From Mesorhizobium comanense (GTDB lineage: Bacteria; Pseudomonadota; Alphaproteobacteria; Rhizobiales; Rhizobiaceae), in assembly GCF_005503535.1 (NCBI RefSeq), contig NZ_SCNN01000013.1, positions 151,896-215,895 on the forward strand: 64,000 nucleotides of DNA, given 5' to 3'. A model generated the notes under the pieces. That model was not told the DNA's origin, made no database searches, and was given only the letters and a program-made list of their open reading frames with translations. Positions 36,824 through 45,007 of this stretch are shown here, piece by piece (the stretch's first letter is position 1; the number at the start of each line of letters is the position of its first letter). Made by a program: the position numbers and the translations under genes.

Positions 36824-38653
36824 TTAAGCCGCGCCGACCGCCTTGGCCGACTTTTCGAAGCGCTTGCGCTCGTTCGGGTCGAGATAAAGCTTGCGCAGGC
36901 GAATGGTCTTCGGCGTCACCTCGACCAGTTCGTCGTCCTGGATCCAGGCCAGCGCGCGTTCCAGCGTCATGCGGATCGGCGGGGTGAGCTTGACCGCCTC
37001 GTCCTTGCCGGCGGCGCGGATGTTGGTCAGCTTCTTGCCCTTCAGCACGTTCACTTCGAGATCGTTGTCGCGCGAATGGATGCCGATGATCATGCCCTGA
37101 TAGACCTTGACGCCGGGGTCGATGACCATCGGGCCACGGTCTTCCAGATTCCACATGGCGTAGGCGACCGACTCGCCCTGCTCGTTGGAGATCAAGACGC
37201 CGTTGGTGCGGCCCGGCAGCTCGCCCTTGTAGGGTTCATAGGCGTGGAACAGCCGGTTCATCACGGCGGTGCCGCGCGTGTCGGTCAAAAGCTCCGACTG
37301 GTAGCCGATCAGGCCGCGCGTCGGCGCGTGGAAGACCAGACGCTGGCGGTTGCCGCCGGAGGGGCGCAGCTCGACCATCTCGGCCTTGCGCTCCGACATC
37401 TTCTGCACGACGACGCCGGCATGCTCCTCGTCGACGTCGATGACGACTTCCTCGACCGGCTCCAGCAATTCGCCGTTCTCGCCCTTCTGCATGACCACGC
37501 GCGGCCGCGACACGGCGATCTCGAAGCCCTCGCGGCGCATCGTCTCGATCAGCACGGCAAGCTGCAATTCGCCGCGGCCCGACACGAAGAAGGAATCCTT
37601 CTCCGGCGATTCCTCGATCTTGAGCGCGACATTGCCTTCGGCCTCGCGCAGAAGGCGGTCGCGGATGACGCGGCTGGTCACCTTGTCGCCTTCGGTGCCG
37701 GCGAGCGGTGAATCGTTGACCAGGAAGGACATGGTCACGGTCGGCGGATCGATCGGCTGCGCATGCAGCGGCTCGGTCACGCTCGTGTCGCAGAACGTGT
37801 CGGCGACGGTGCCCTTGGACAGGCCGGCAATGGCGACGATGTCGCCCGCCTGCGCTTCCTCGATCGGCTGCCGCTCGAGGCCGCGAAAGGCCAGGATCTT
37901 GGAGACGCGGCCGGTTTCGATCTGGGTGCCGTCATTGTGCAGCACCTTGACCGCCTGGTTGGCCTTCAGCGTGCCGGACTCGATGCGTCCCGTGATGATG
38001 CGGCCGAGGAACGGATTGGCTTCCAGGATGGTACCGATCATGCGGAACGGGCCGGGGTGCACGGTCGGTGCGGGAACATGCTTGACGACGAGATCGAACA
38101 GCGGCGCAAGCTGCTGGTCCTTCGGGCCTTCCGGGTTTTCCGATACCCAGCCGTCGCGGCCCGAACCGTAGAGGATCGGGAAATCGAGTTGCTCGTCGGT
38201 GGCATCGAGAGCGGCGAACAGGTCAAACACCTCGTTGACCACCTCGACGTGGCGCGCGTCCGGCCGGTCGATCTTGTTGATCACGACGATCGGCTTGAGG
38301 CCGACCTTGAGCGCCTTGCCGACGACGAACTTGGTCTGCGGCATCGGGCCTTCGGCGGCGTCGACCAGAACGATGGCCGAATCCACCATCGACAGGATGC
38401 GCTCCACCTCGCCGCCGAAATCGGCGTGTCCGGGCGTGTCGACGATGTTGATGCGGGTGCCGTGCCAGTCGACCGAGGTCGCCTTGGCCAGGATGGTGAT
38501 GCCGCGTTCCTTTTCAAGATCGTTGGAATCCATGGCGCGCTCGGCGACGCGCTGGTTGTCGCGGAAGGAGCCGGACTGCTTCAAAAGCTGGTCGACCAGG
38601 GTTGTCTTTCCATGGTCGACGTGCGCGATGATCGCGATATTGCGGAGGTTCAT
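36824..38653 (-). CDS. typA: Translational GTPase TypA/BipA
   Basis: A 609-residue ribosome-associated GTPase involved in ribosome assembly and stress adaptation. The G1 loop is in AHVDHGKTTL (11-20), G2 is in ERGITILAKATS, G3 is DTPGHADFGGEV, and G4 is VINKIDRPDAR. It has an EF-G-like domain order and the BipA C-terminal domain (from about 480), ending RKLYLDPNERKRF. ATG 38653 begins MNLRNIAIIAHVDHG; a 28-residue extension upstream is discarded. It is transcribed alone. Confidence 0.97.
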   Translation of the reverse strand: MNLRNIAIIAHVDHGKTTLVDQLLKQSGSFRDNQRVAERAMDSNDLEKERGITILAKATSVDWHGTRINIVDTPGHADFGGEVERILSMVDSAIVLVDAAEGPMPQTKFVVGKALKVGLKPIVVINKIDRPDARHVEVVNEVFDLFAALDATDEQLDFPILYGSGRDGWVSENPEGPKDQQLAPLFDLVVKHVPAPTVHPGPFRMIGTILEANPFLGRIITGRIESGTLKANQAVKVLHNDGTQIETGRVSKILAFRGLERQPIEEAQAGDIVAIAGLSKGTVADTFCDTSVTEPLHAQPIDPPTVTMSFLVNDSPLAGTEGDKVTSRVIRDRLLREAEGNVALKIEESPEKDSFFVSGRGELQLAVLIETMRREGFEIAVSRPRVVMQKGENGELLEPVEEVVIDVDEEHAGVVVQKMSERKAEMVELRPSGGNRQRLVFHAPTRGLIGYQSELLTDTRGTAVMNRLFHAYEPYKGELPGRTNGVLISNEQGESVAYAMWNLEDRGPMVIDPGVKVYQGMIIGIHSRDNDLEVNVLKGKKLTNIRAAGKDEAVKLTPPIRMTLERALAWIQDDELVEVTPKTIRLRKLYLDPNERKRFEKSAKAVGAA

Positions 38654-38850
38654 GATTCTGGTCTCGGGAGCGTTGCAGGCGGCAGGCCAAAGGCGCCGCC
38701 TCTTTCGGTTGCGCGGCTCATACAGGGTTTTTCGCATTTGCGAAAGAGGAAGCGCGACACCAAATACTCATCAAATCTTAACGGTCTCGGTGTGAAATGA
38801 TTTTGTTAACCAAGGCGGGAACCTTCCAGGACCCGAGCAGTTCGAACGCC

Positions 38851-39132
38851 ATGACCGACAAACTTAACCGATTCTGGCCGCTCATCGCGTCCGCCGCCTT
38901 CGCCGTTCTGCTGGCGGTGAACGCCGCGCAGTCGGCTGCGACCTCGAACGAGGTGCGCCCTGTGCTCCCGGCCGACGCGCCTTCCGCCCAGCAGGTTTTC
39001 GTCGATGCCCCGGATGGCGTCGACCCCGTGGTCACCGGCCCCGTCAGCACGGCCTTCAAGCAGAGACAGGCCGCCGCCAACTGCGACACCGCGGTCTGGC
39101 CGCACATTCCGATGATCTGCTATCCGGATTAG
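38851..39132 (+). CDS. Small exported hypothetical protein
   Basis: A 93-residue protein with an N-terminal hydrophobic segment (about 8-25: FWPLIASAAFAVLLAV) that is a signal peptide or anchor. A low-complexity acidic and proline-rich middle follows. The C-terminus has two cysteines in CDTAVWPHIPMICYPD. I do not recognise a family with a known function, though the C-terminal motif looks like a conserved small-protein ending. ATG 38851 is preferred to an upstream ATG at 38797. It is divergent from typA. Confidence 0.6.
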   Translation: MTDKLNRFWPLIASAAFAVLLAVNAAQSAATSNEVRPVLPADAPSAQQVFVDAPDGVDPVVTGPVSTAFKQRQAAANCDTAVWPHIPMICYPD

Positions 39133-39171
39133 AATCGCAGCGCAGAGCTAGCGCCGGGGTCGACGCTGCTT

Positions 39172-39196
39172 ATCTCCCTCCTTGAGGGGGGAGATT
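39172..39196. repeat. Half copy of the family A repeat
   Basis: CTCCCTCCTTGAGGGGGGAGA matches the outer hairpin of the family A element, but the GCCGGCAGG part and the second end are absent. It lies between the small exported protein and the convergent MFS gene. Confidence 0.6.
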
Positions 39197-39208
39197 ACAA
39201 GGCCCGCC

Positions 39209-40492
39209 TTACGCCGCCTGCGGTTCCGGGTCGAAGGCTGGGCGGCTGGTGTTGATCAGCAGCGAAATACAGGCCGCCGCGATCGCCGTCATGCCGGCGA
39301 TCAGGAAGGCGAGCTCGTAGTTGCCCTGCAATTCGCGCATTGTGCCGCCGAAGGCCGCGGCGGTGGCGGCCCCGACCTGGTGACCGGCGACGATCCAGCC
39401 GAACACGATCGGGCCGCTGCGGTCGCCGAACGCCTCGTTGGCGAGCCTGAGCGTCGGCGGCACGGTGGCGATCCAGTCGAGGCCGTAGAGCACGGCGAAG
39501 ATGATCAGGCTGGTCGCCGAAAAGCCGGAATAGGGCAGGTAGATCAGCGACAGGCCTCGCACCGCATAGTAGACGCCGAGCAGTTTGCGCGGATCGAAGC
39601 GGTCGGTGAGCCAGCCCGACAGCGTCGTGCCGATCAGGTCGAAAATACCCATCATCGACAACAGGCCGGCGGCCTGCACTTCGCCGATGCCCATGTCGCC
39701 GCAGAACGCGATCAGATGCGTGCCGACCAGGCCGTTGGTGGTGAAGCCGCAGACGAAGAAGGTGGCGAACAGGTACCAGAACACCCGCGTGCCGGCGGCG
39801 CGGCGCAGCGTGTTGAGCGTATGCGCCAGGAAATTGCCTTGTGAGGCCGGCGATGTCGGCGGCACGTCATCGGGCTCGGCGCCATAACGCACCATGCCGA
39901 TCGACGCCGGCCGCTCGGGCACCAGAAGCCAGACCAGCGGTATCATTGCCGCCGTGGCAACCGCGACCGCGATGGCAACCGGCTGCCAGCCGCCCGATTG
40001 CGCCAAGGCGGCTATCAGCGGCAGGAACACCAGCATGCCCGACGCGCTGGAGGCCGACATCAGCCCCATGACGAGGCCGCGATTGGTCTTGAACCAGCGA
40101 TTGACGATTGTGGCGCCCAGCACGCTGGCGACGGCGCCCGAGCCGATGCCGGAGAAGACGCCCCAGGTGATGAAGAGATGCCAGGGCTTGGTCATCAGCA
40201 GGCTGAGAGCGGTCGAGCCCGACATGATCACCAGCGAGGCAAGCAGCGTGCGGCGCAGCCCTATCCTTTCCATCAGCGCGGCGGCGAACGGACCGGTCAA
40301 GCCATAGAGCAGGATGCCGACACCAGCGGCGAGAGAAACGACGTCACGCCGCCAGCCAAAGCTGTTCTCCAGCGGCAGCATCATGACCGAGGGCGCCGAA
40401 CGAAGCCCGGCCGCGACCAGCAGGCAGAGGAAGATGACGCCGACCACGACGAAAGCGTAGCGCTGGCCAAATGGACGGGATTGAGCTATCAT
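39209..40492 (-). CDS. MFS transporter
   Basis: A 427-residue inner-membrane protein with 12 predicted transmembrane helices of the monocarboxylate/oxalate-formate antiporter-like type. Marks are LRSAPSVMMLPLENSFGWRR, GPFAAALMERIGLRRTLL, TIVNRWFKTNRGLVMGL and GWLTDRFDPRKLLGVYY. The substrate is unknown. ATG 40492 (MIAQSRPFGQRY) is used; an ATG at 40522 would add 10 residues. Neither has a clear ribosome site. It is divergent from a TetR regulator gene, and two regulator-type operators sit between them, so TetR control is very likely. Confidence 0.9.
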   Translation of the reverse strand: MIAQSRPFGQRYAFVVVGVIFLCLLVAAGLRSAPSVMMLPLENSFGWRRDVVSLAAGVGILLYGLTGPFAAALMERIGLRRTLLASLVIMSGSTALSLLMTKPWHLFITWGVFSGIGSGAVASVLGATIVNRWFKTNRGLVMGLMSASSASGMLVFLPLIAALAQSGGWQPVAIAVAVATAAMIPLVWLLVPERPASIGMVRYGAEPDDVPPTSPASQGNFLAHTLNTLRRAAGTRVFWYLFATFFVCGFTTNGLVGTHLIAFCGDMGIGEVQAAGLLSMMGIFDLIGTTLSGWLTDRFDPRKLLGVYYAVRGLSLIYLPYSGFSATSLIIFAVLYGLDWIATVPPTLRLANEAFGDRSGPIVFGWIVAGHQVGAATAAAFGGTMRELQGNYELAFLIAGMTAIAAACISLLINTSRPAFDPEPQAA

Positions 40493-40543
40493 GTTACTGA
40501 CCGGTACGTTGCAGGTGGCCATTCATACGTACCGATCGGTAAC
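40493..40543. promoter_or_regulatory. Twin TetR-type operators between MFS and TetR genes
   Basis: GTTACTGACCGGTACGT (40493-40509) and ACGTACCGATCGGTAAC (40527-40543) are inverted copies of one another differing at two positions. Each is itself close to a palindrome around ACCGATCGGT, a common TetR-family operator shape. Their centres are 34 bp apart, about three helical turns. The first touches the MFS start codon and the second lies 20 bp before the tetR start. Confidence 0.75.
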
Positions 40544-40563
40544 ATTGTCAATCGAGTCTCATA

Positions 40564-41181
40564 ATGCCAAGCGACAAAAATATTGAACTTGCCATCAGCG
40601 ACGATCATGCATCGGCCCCGCCCAAGGCCGCCAAGAAGATCCTCGACGTCGCCTATGACCTGTTCTACCGGCGCGGCATCCGGGCGATCGGCGTCGACGA
40701 GATCGTCAAGCGCGCCGGCGTCACCAAGCCGAGCCTTTACCGCAGCTTCCCCTCCAAGGACGAATTGGCCGCCTCCTATCTCAGGCAATACGACCTCGAA
40801 TTCTGGCAGCGCTTCGACGAGGCCGTGGACGCCCATCCCGGCGACGCGCGCGCCCAGATCCGCGCCTTCCTGACCCGCGTCGGCAAACGCACGCAAATGC
40901 CGCAATATCGCGGCTGCGGCATGACCAATGCCGCGGTCGAATATCCCGAGCGCGGCCATCCGGCGCGCGTCGTGGGCGAGGACAACAAGCGCGAACTGCG
41001 CCGCCGGCTGCGCGCCATGGCTGCCGCGATGGGGGCGCCCGACGCCGACACGCTTGGCGATGGCCTGCTGCTTTTGATCGAGGGCGCCTATATCAGCGGC
41101 CAGTTGTTCGGGCTCGGCGGTCCGGCACAATCGGTGGCGGCGAATGCCGACCTGCTGATCGAAGCAAGCTTGAAGAAATAG
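40564..41181 (+). CDS. TetR/AcrR family transcriptional regulator
   Basis: A 205-residue repressor. The TetR_N helix-turn-helix spans about residues 22-68 (KKILDVAYDLFYRRGIRAIG, then VDEIVKRAGVTKPSLYRSFP). A C-terminal ligand domain follows, with GCGMTNAAVEYPERGHP and GLLLLIEGAYISGQLFG. It should bind the twin inverted operators immediately upstream and repress both itself and the divergent MFS exporter. The inducer is unknown. The start is ATG 40564, with little Shine-Dalgarno. Confidence 0.93.
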   Translation: MPSDKNIELAISDDHASAPPKAAKKILDVAYDLFYRRGIRAIGVDEIVKRAGVTKPSLYRSFPSKDELAASYLRQYDLEFWQRFDEAVDAHPGDARAQIRAFLTRVGKRTQMPQYRGCGMTNAAVEYPERGHPARVVGEDNKRELRRRLRAMAAAMGAPDADTLGDGLLLLIEGAYISGQLFGLGGPAQSVAANADLLIEASLKK

Positions 41182-41226
41182 CCTCAGACGGTACGCTGCC
41201 CCCGGCTCGAACCGGAGGTCTTCGTC

Positions 41227-41820
41227 ATGCGCGCCGTCCTGATCACGCTAGCAGTTCTCGGCCTGTCGCAGGCGGCGCACGGCGCCGACATATCCAGCGC
41301 CTACACCGACCTCGATTCGAACAAGGACTGCGTGACCTACGCGCAGGCCGAACAGGGCGATGGCGACTGGGCCGATCTCGCCTGTTCGGGCTATCGCGGC
41401 TATCCCGTGCTGATCGCCTATGACGACGCCCGCGAATCGCTGTTCTACGGTTTTCCGCCGGGCGGCGACATGACATCAGCCTGGGAGAGTTTCTCAGGCT
41501 TCAACTCGTCGGGCGCCAGGATCGAATGGCGCATCGAAACGACCGGCGACAAGGCCGTGCCCTTCGCGGTCATCCATCGCCGCACGGTCAGCAATCCCGA
41601 GGACGAGAGCAAGAAGACCGAAGTGCTGCTCGTCGCCAAGGTCGGCCAGATGGAGACCCGGGAGAGCTGCGCCGTGGGCCTCGTGCTGGCGACCGGCAAC
41701 CCGTCAGCGAACGATCAGGCGCGCAAGCTTGCCGATGACAAGGCAAAAAGCTTCGCCTGCGGCAAGGACAAGCGCGTGGTGATCGGCAACGTGCCGCCCT
41801 TCGGGCGTGTGGATAACTAG
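41227..41820 (+). CDS. Exported hypothetical protein
   Basis: A 197-residue protein with a clear signal peptide (about 1-20, MRAVLITLAVLGLSQAAHGA). The mature part has four cysteines that could form two disulfides and no motif I can name. The segment DLDSNKDCVTYAQAEQGDGDWADLACSGYRG begins a small periplasmic domain of a kind seen in other rhizobial exported proteins. AACCGGAGG at 41210-41218 provides a ribosome binding site for ATG 41227. A family A repeat follows the stop codon. Confidence 0.75.
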   Translation: MRAVLITLAVLGLSQAAHGADISSAYTDLDSNKDCVTYAQAEQGDGDWADLACSGYRGYPVLIAYDDARESLFYGFPPGGDMTSAWESFSGFNSSGARIEWRIETTGDKAVPFAVIHRRTVSNPEDESKKTEVLLVAKVGQMETRESCAVGLVLATGNPSANDQARKLADDKAKSFACGKDKRVVIGNVPPFGRVDN

Positions 41821-41835
41821 GCACTGTGGGTGCGA

Positions 41836-41998
41836 CGCACCCCCCTCTGCCCTGCCGGGCATCTCCCCCTCAAGGGGGGAGATTGGCGACTTCGCTGGCG
41901 GCGCTTTTTCTTTCGGCGCTGAAAATTGACGAAGGCCGTCGCGACATCCGATCTCCCCCCTTGAGGGGGAGATGGCCGGCAGGCCAGAGGGAGGTGCC
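41836..41998. repeat. Family A intergenic repeat, copy 2
   Basis: About 165 bp, oriented opposite to copy 1: it starts CACCCCCCTCTGCCCTGCCG and the hairpin TCTCCCCCTCAAGGGGGGAGA, and ends TCTCCCCCCTTGAGGGGGAGA with TGGCCGGCAGGCCAGAGGG. The inner part contains CGGCGCTGAAAATTGACGAA, similar to the inner part of copy 3. It separates the exported protein from ppa. Confidence 0.85.
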
Positions 41999-42060
41999 TC
42001 GCGCCATCACTTCGAAAGATATCACCGCTTGGCCCGAAGGAAGCGAGGCCGTTTCCGACG

Positions 42061-42594
42061 CTACTTGCTCTTCTTGGCCCGATCGATCGCGTCGATGATC
42101 ATCTTCTTGGCATATTTGGAATCGTGCCAGCCTTCGATCTTGACCCACTTGCCGGGCTCCAGATCCTTGTAGTGCTCGAAGAAATGCTGCACCTGGTGCC
42201 GGGTGATCTCGGGCAGATGCGTGTATTCGGTGACGTTCTCGTAGCGCAGCGTCAGCTTCGGCGACGGCACGGCGATGACCTTCTCGTCCTGGCCGGCATT
42301 GTCTTCCATGATCAGCACACCGATCGGCCGCACGTTGATGACGCAGCCCGGCACCAGAGCGCGCGTGTTGCAGACCAGCACGTCGATCGGATCGCCGTCC
42401 CCCGACAGCGTGTGCGGCACGAAGCCGTAATTGCCGGGATAGCGCATCGAGGTGTGCAGGAAGCGGTCGACGAACAGGGTGCCGGCCTCCTTGTCCATCT
42501 CGTACTTGATCGGCTCGCCGCCGATCGGCACCTCGATGATGACGTTGACGTCTTCAGGCGGATTCTTTCCGATTGCTATGGCTTCAATGCGCAT
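42061..42594 (-). CDS. ppa: Inorganic pyrophosphatase
   Basis: A 177-residue soluble family I pyrophosphatase, hydrolysing pyrophosphate to drive biosynthesis. The signature D66-GDPID-71 in SGDGDPIDVLV is intact. Metal and substrate residues lie in EVPIGGEPIKYE, MRYPGNYGFVP and MEDNAGQDEKVIAVP. The C-terminal LEPGKWVKIEGW is standard. ATG 42594 (MRIEAIAIGKNPPEDVN) is chosen; a 38-residue upstream extension is not family-like. The length is typical. Confidence 0.97.
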   Translation of the reverse strand: MRIEAIAIGKNPPEDVNVIIEVPIGGEPIKYEMDKEAGTLFVDRFLHTSMRYPGNYGFVPHTLSGDGDPIDVLVCNTRALVPGCVINVRPIGVLIMEDNAGQDEKVIAVPSPKLTLRYENVTEYTHLPEITRHQVQHFFEHYKDLEPGKWVKIEGWHDSKYAKKMIIDAIDRAKKSK

Positions 42595-42787
42595 GGCTTT
42601 GTCCCTCTCTCGATCGGGAGGGGAATAGCGGGCGGCGCACAATGGTGCAATGCGGCGAATCGTTTTCGCGCGTGCCAGGGGTGACGCGACGACGATTCGT
42701 GCGTTCAATCATCGCCACAAGATGTTTCAGCGCCGTGATTTGGCGCCCGATATGCCTGGCAAACCGGCTTCGACGCCGGCGTGGCGG

Positions 42788-43294
42788 TCATTCCCAGACG
42801 AAAGCGACTTTCTTCAGGGCTCTCTGTTCGAAGATTTCGACGCCTTCCGCGATATCACGGCCGCCGGCGCCAGCATAGAAGGCAAGCGCGTTCTGGTTGT
42901 CTTCGAGCGCCCAGACAACCATGCCTTTGAGGCCGTGGTCGGCGAGGCGAGCCCTGGCGGCCGCGAACAACCGCCTGCCGAGTCCGATGCCCTGATATTC
43001 GGGGCGCAGGTACAATTCGTAGATCTCGCCCTGCTGCCTGAGTTCGCGCGCCCGGTTCTTGCCGATCGTGGCATAGCCGGCAATGGTGCCGCCGATCTCG
43101 ATCACCAGCACAGTGGCGGCGCGGCGAATCGCATTCGCCCACCAGTCGGCGCCGCGACGGTTGATCATCGATGTCAGCGTGCGATGCGGGATGATTCCGC
43201 TATAGGCACCGCGCCAGGCCTCCAGGTGCACTTCGGCAATGGCCGCAGCATCACGCGGATCGGCTTTGCGGATGTCTATCGTCAGCGTATTCAT
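42788..43294 (-). CDS. GNAT family N-acetyltransferase
   Basis: A 168-residue acetyltransferase. The acetyl-CoA pyrophosphate loop is in YLRPEYQGIGLGRRLFAAA (motif A, Q/RxxGxG/A as QGIGLG), preceded by GTIAGYATIG and followed by VVWALEDNQNALAFYAGAGG. Proteins of this RimI-like shape acetylate small amines or protein N-termini; the substrate is unknown. The start is ATG 43294. It stands alone between ppa and the TPM cluster. Confidence 0.9.
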   Translation of the reverse strand: MNTLTIDIRKADPRDAAAIAEVHLEAWRGAYSGIIPHRTLTSMINRRGADWWANAIRRAATVLVIEIGGTIAGYATIGKNRARELRQQGEIYELYLRPEYQGIGLGRRLFAAARARLADHGLKGMVVWALEDNQNALAFYAGAGGRDIAEGVEIFEQRALKKVAFVWE

Positions 43295-43464
43295 GATTTG
43301 TTAACCATAAACCCGCATCGCCCGATTGCAAGAGTCCGGGCGGCCCGCGTGCCGATTTCTCACAGCCGATCATGAGGCTGCTGACACCGGCTGAAACAAG
43401 CCCGGAAACGCGCTCAGCCGAAGCGGATAGGTCACGGATTCGGCGGCCGAGGCTGGTCTAGCCT

Positions 43465-44103
43465 TCAGATTTCGACGAGATGATCGTCAAGCTCGTTGAT
43501 ATCGCCCGGCGTGGCCGGGAAATGCTCCGAAAGCACCGCCCCCACCTGCCCGATCGCCTTGACGAAACCGTCGGCGAGCTTGTCGTCCCCGGCATGCGCG
43601 GTAAGGTCGCGCACCACGCCGTCCCAGACATGCTGGCCGACACGACCGTCTATGCCGCTATCGGCAACCACTTCCGCGTAACGCTCGGCAATCGAGACGA
43701 AGACCAGCACGCCGGTGCGCGCGCTGGTGCGGTGGACGTTGCGGGCAAGGAACTGCTTGATCGCGTTGGCGTGCGCCGCCTGATAGCGCAGGCGTCTTGG
43801 CACCATATGGATGCGCAGGGCCGGCAACGCCCACAACAGGGCCATCACGCCGGCCAGCGCCAGCAGTTGCGCGATGACGAAATGCGGCACGCGGATGCTC
43901 AGCCACCACGCCTCCAGCCCATAGGCGACGGCGAGACTGACGATCAGCATGCCGAGCGTCGCCATCAGGGCGGCGGGGGCAAAATAGCCGTCGCTGGCAT
44001 GGGCCACGACACAATAGATTTCACCGTCCGTGGTCGCCTCGGCGGCGCGGATCGCGTCGGCGATGCGTTCATGGTCTTCGGGACTGATCGGTCGTGTCGC
44101 CAT
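43465..44103 (-). CDS. Membrane protein with TPM domain
   Basis: A 212-residue protein with two or three transmembrane segments (about 40-90: ALMATLGMLIVSLAVAYGLE, then AQLLALAGVMALLWALPALR) and a TPM-fold region split around them. The TPM part includes ARTGVLVFVSIAERYAEVVAD and TPGDINELDDHLVEI. It is the third gene of a module after two TPM proteins, beginning four bases after the previous stop. The function of the module is unknown. TPM domains occur in photosystem II repair protein Psb32/TLP18.3 and in membrane proteins of the YgcG type. Confidence 0.85.
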   Translation of the reverse strand: MATRPISPEDHERIADAIRAAEATTDGEIYCVVAHASDGYFAPAALMATLGMLIVSLAVAYGLEAWWLSIRVPHFVIAQLLALAGVMALLWALPALRIHMVPRRLRYQAAHANAIKQFLARNVHRTSARTGVLVFVSIAERYAEVVADSGIDGRVGQHVWDGVVRDLTAHAGDDKLADGFVKAIGQVGAVLSEHFPATPGDINELDDHLVEI

Positions 44104-44107
44104 TGTC

Positions 44108-45004
44108 TCACCAGCTCCCTGAAGATCCACCGCCCCCGGACGAACCGCCGCCGCCCGAGAAACCGCCGCCACCGCTGCTCGACCCGGACGACCAACCACC
44201 GCCTGAACTCCCCGACGACCAACCGCCACCCGACGAGCCCGTCGTCCAGCCGCTGCTGCCCGAGGAAGATCCGCCCGGTCCCCGGCCGTAGCGGAACGTC
44301 ATGCCCAGCCATCTATACACGCCCGGCGACAGCTTTGTGCCGAACATCGGCGGCAGGAAAGCCATCGCCAGTCCGCCGAAGAAGATCGTCGCCCACAGGA
44401 TCAGGAACACGGCAACGATCGGATCTATGGGAGCGCCGTTGCCGGCGGGGTTGCGCTTGCCGCGCGCCTCCAACTCCTCGGGATTGCCGTTGAGCACCAT
44501 GATCATGTCGTCGACGGCCTTGGAGATGCCGCCGGAGAAATCACCGGCGCGGAAGGCCGGCACCATGTCGTTCTCGATGATCAGCTTGGTGTGCAGGTCG
44601 GTCAGCGTGCCTTCGAGCCCGTAGCCGACCTCGATGCGCATCTTGCGGTCGTTCGGCGCGACCAGCAGGAGCACGCCGTTGTTTTCCTTGGCCTGGCCCA
44701 GTTTCCAGAAGCGGAACAGGCGGTTGGCGTAGGGTTCGATCTCCTCGCCATCGAGGCTGGGGATGGTGGCCACGACGATCTGGTCGGACCCCTTGGCCTC
44801 GAAATCCGCGAGCTTCTGCGTCAGCGCCGCACGTGTCCCGGCATCGATGATGCCGGCGCTGTCGACGACACGGCCGGTAAGCGTCGGAAGGTCGGCCGCA
44901 AGCGCCGCGATCGAAGCAAGCAGCAGAGCCGCCAGCGCGAGCAAGGCGAGCCGCGGTCCCATGGCGAATTGGCCTGAAGTCGAAGGGGCCGCCGCTCTCG
45001 CCAT
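44108..45004 (-). CDS. TPM domain membrane protein with Gly/Ser-rich tail, copy 2
   Basis: A 298-residue YgcG-like protein: signal sequence (to about 37, ASIAALAADLP), extracytoplasmic TPM domain (about 38-175) with LTGRVVDSAGIIDAGTRAAL and GVLLLVAPNDRKMRIEVGYG, one transmembrane segment (about 200-225), then a glycine/serine-rich tail of 60 residues. Family length and layout are normal. It begins three bases after the stop of its upstream paralogue, and 434 bp are nearly identical between the two genes. An alternative start is ATG 44962. Confidence 0.9.
   Translation of the reverse strand: MARAAAPSTSGQFAMGPRLALLALAALLLASIAALAADLPTLTGRVVDSAGIIDAGTRAALTQKLADFEAKGSDQIVVATIPSLDGEEIEPYANRLFRFWKLGQAKENNGVLLLVAPNDRKMRIEVGYGLEGTLTDLHTKLIIENDMVPAFRAGDFSGGISKAVDDMIMVLNGNPEELEARGKRNPAGNGAPIDPIVAVFLILWATIFFGGLAMAFLPPMFGTKLSPGVYRWLGMTFRYGRGPGGSSSGSSGWTTGSSGGGWSSGSSGGGWSSGSSSGGGGFSGGGGSSGGGGSSGSW
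44449..44882. repeat. Near-identical duplicated segment, copy within second TPM gene
   Basis: This segment matches 45303-45736 at a constant offset of 854 bp, with only a handful of base differences seen by reading the two. It covers the TPM domain coding part. The flanking signal peptide and transmembrane parts of the two genes differ much more. This pattern points to recent gene conversion or partial duplication. Confidence 0.85.
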
Positions 45005-45007
45005 GGC

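Noticed and set aside
44094..44291. A proline-rich 65-residue protein on the plus strand
   Set aside because: It is the complement of the Gly/Ser-rich tail of the TPM protein, whose GGX and TCX codons read as proline-rich on the other strand.
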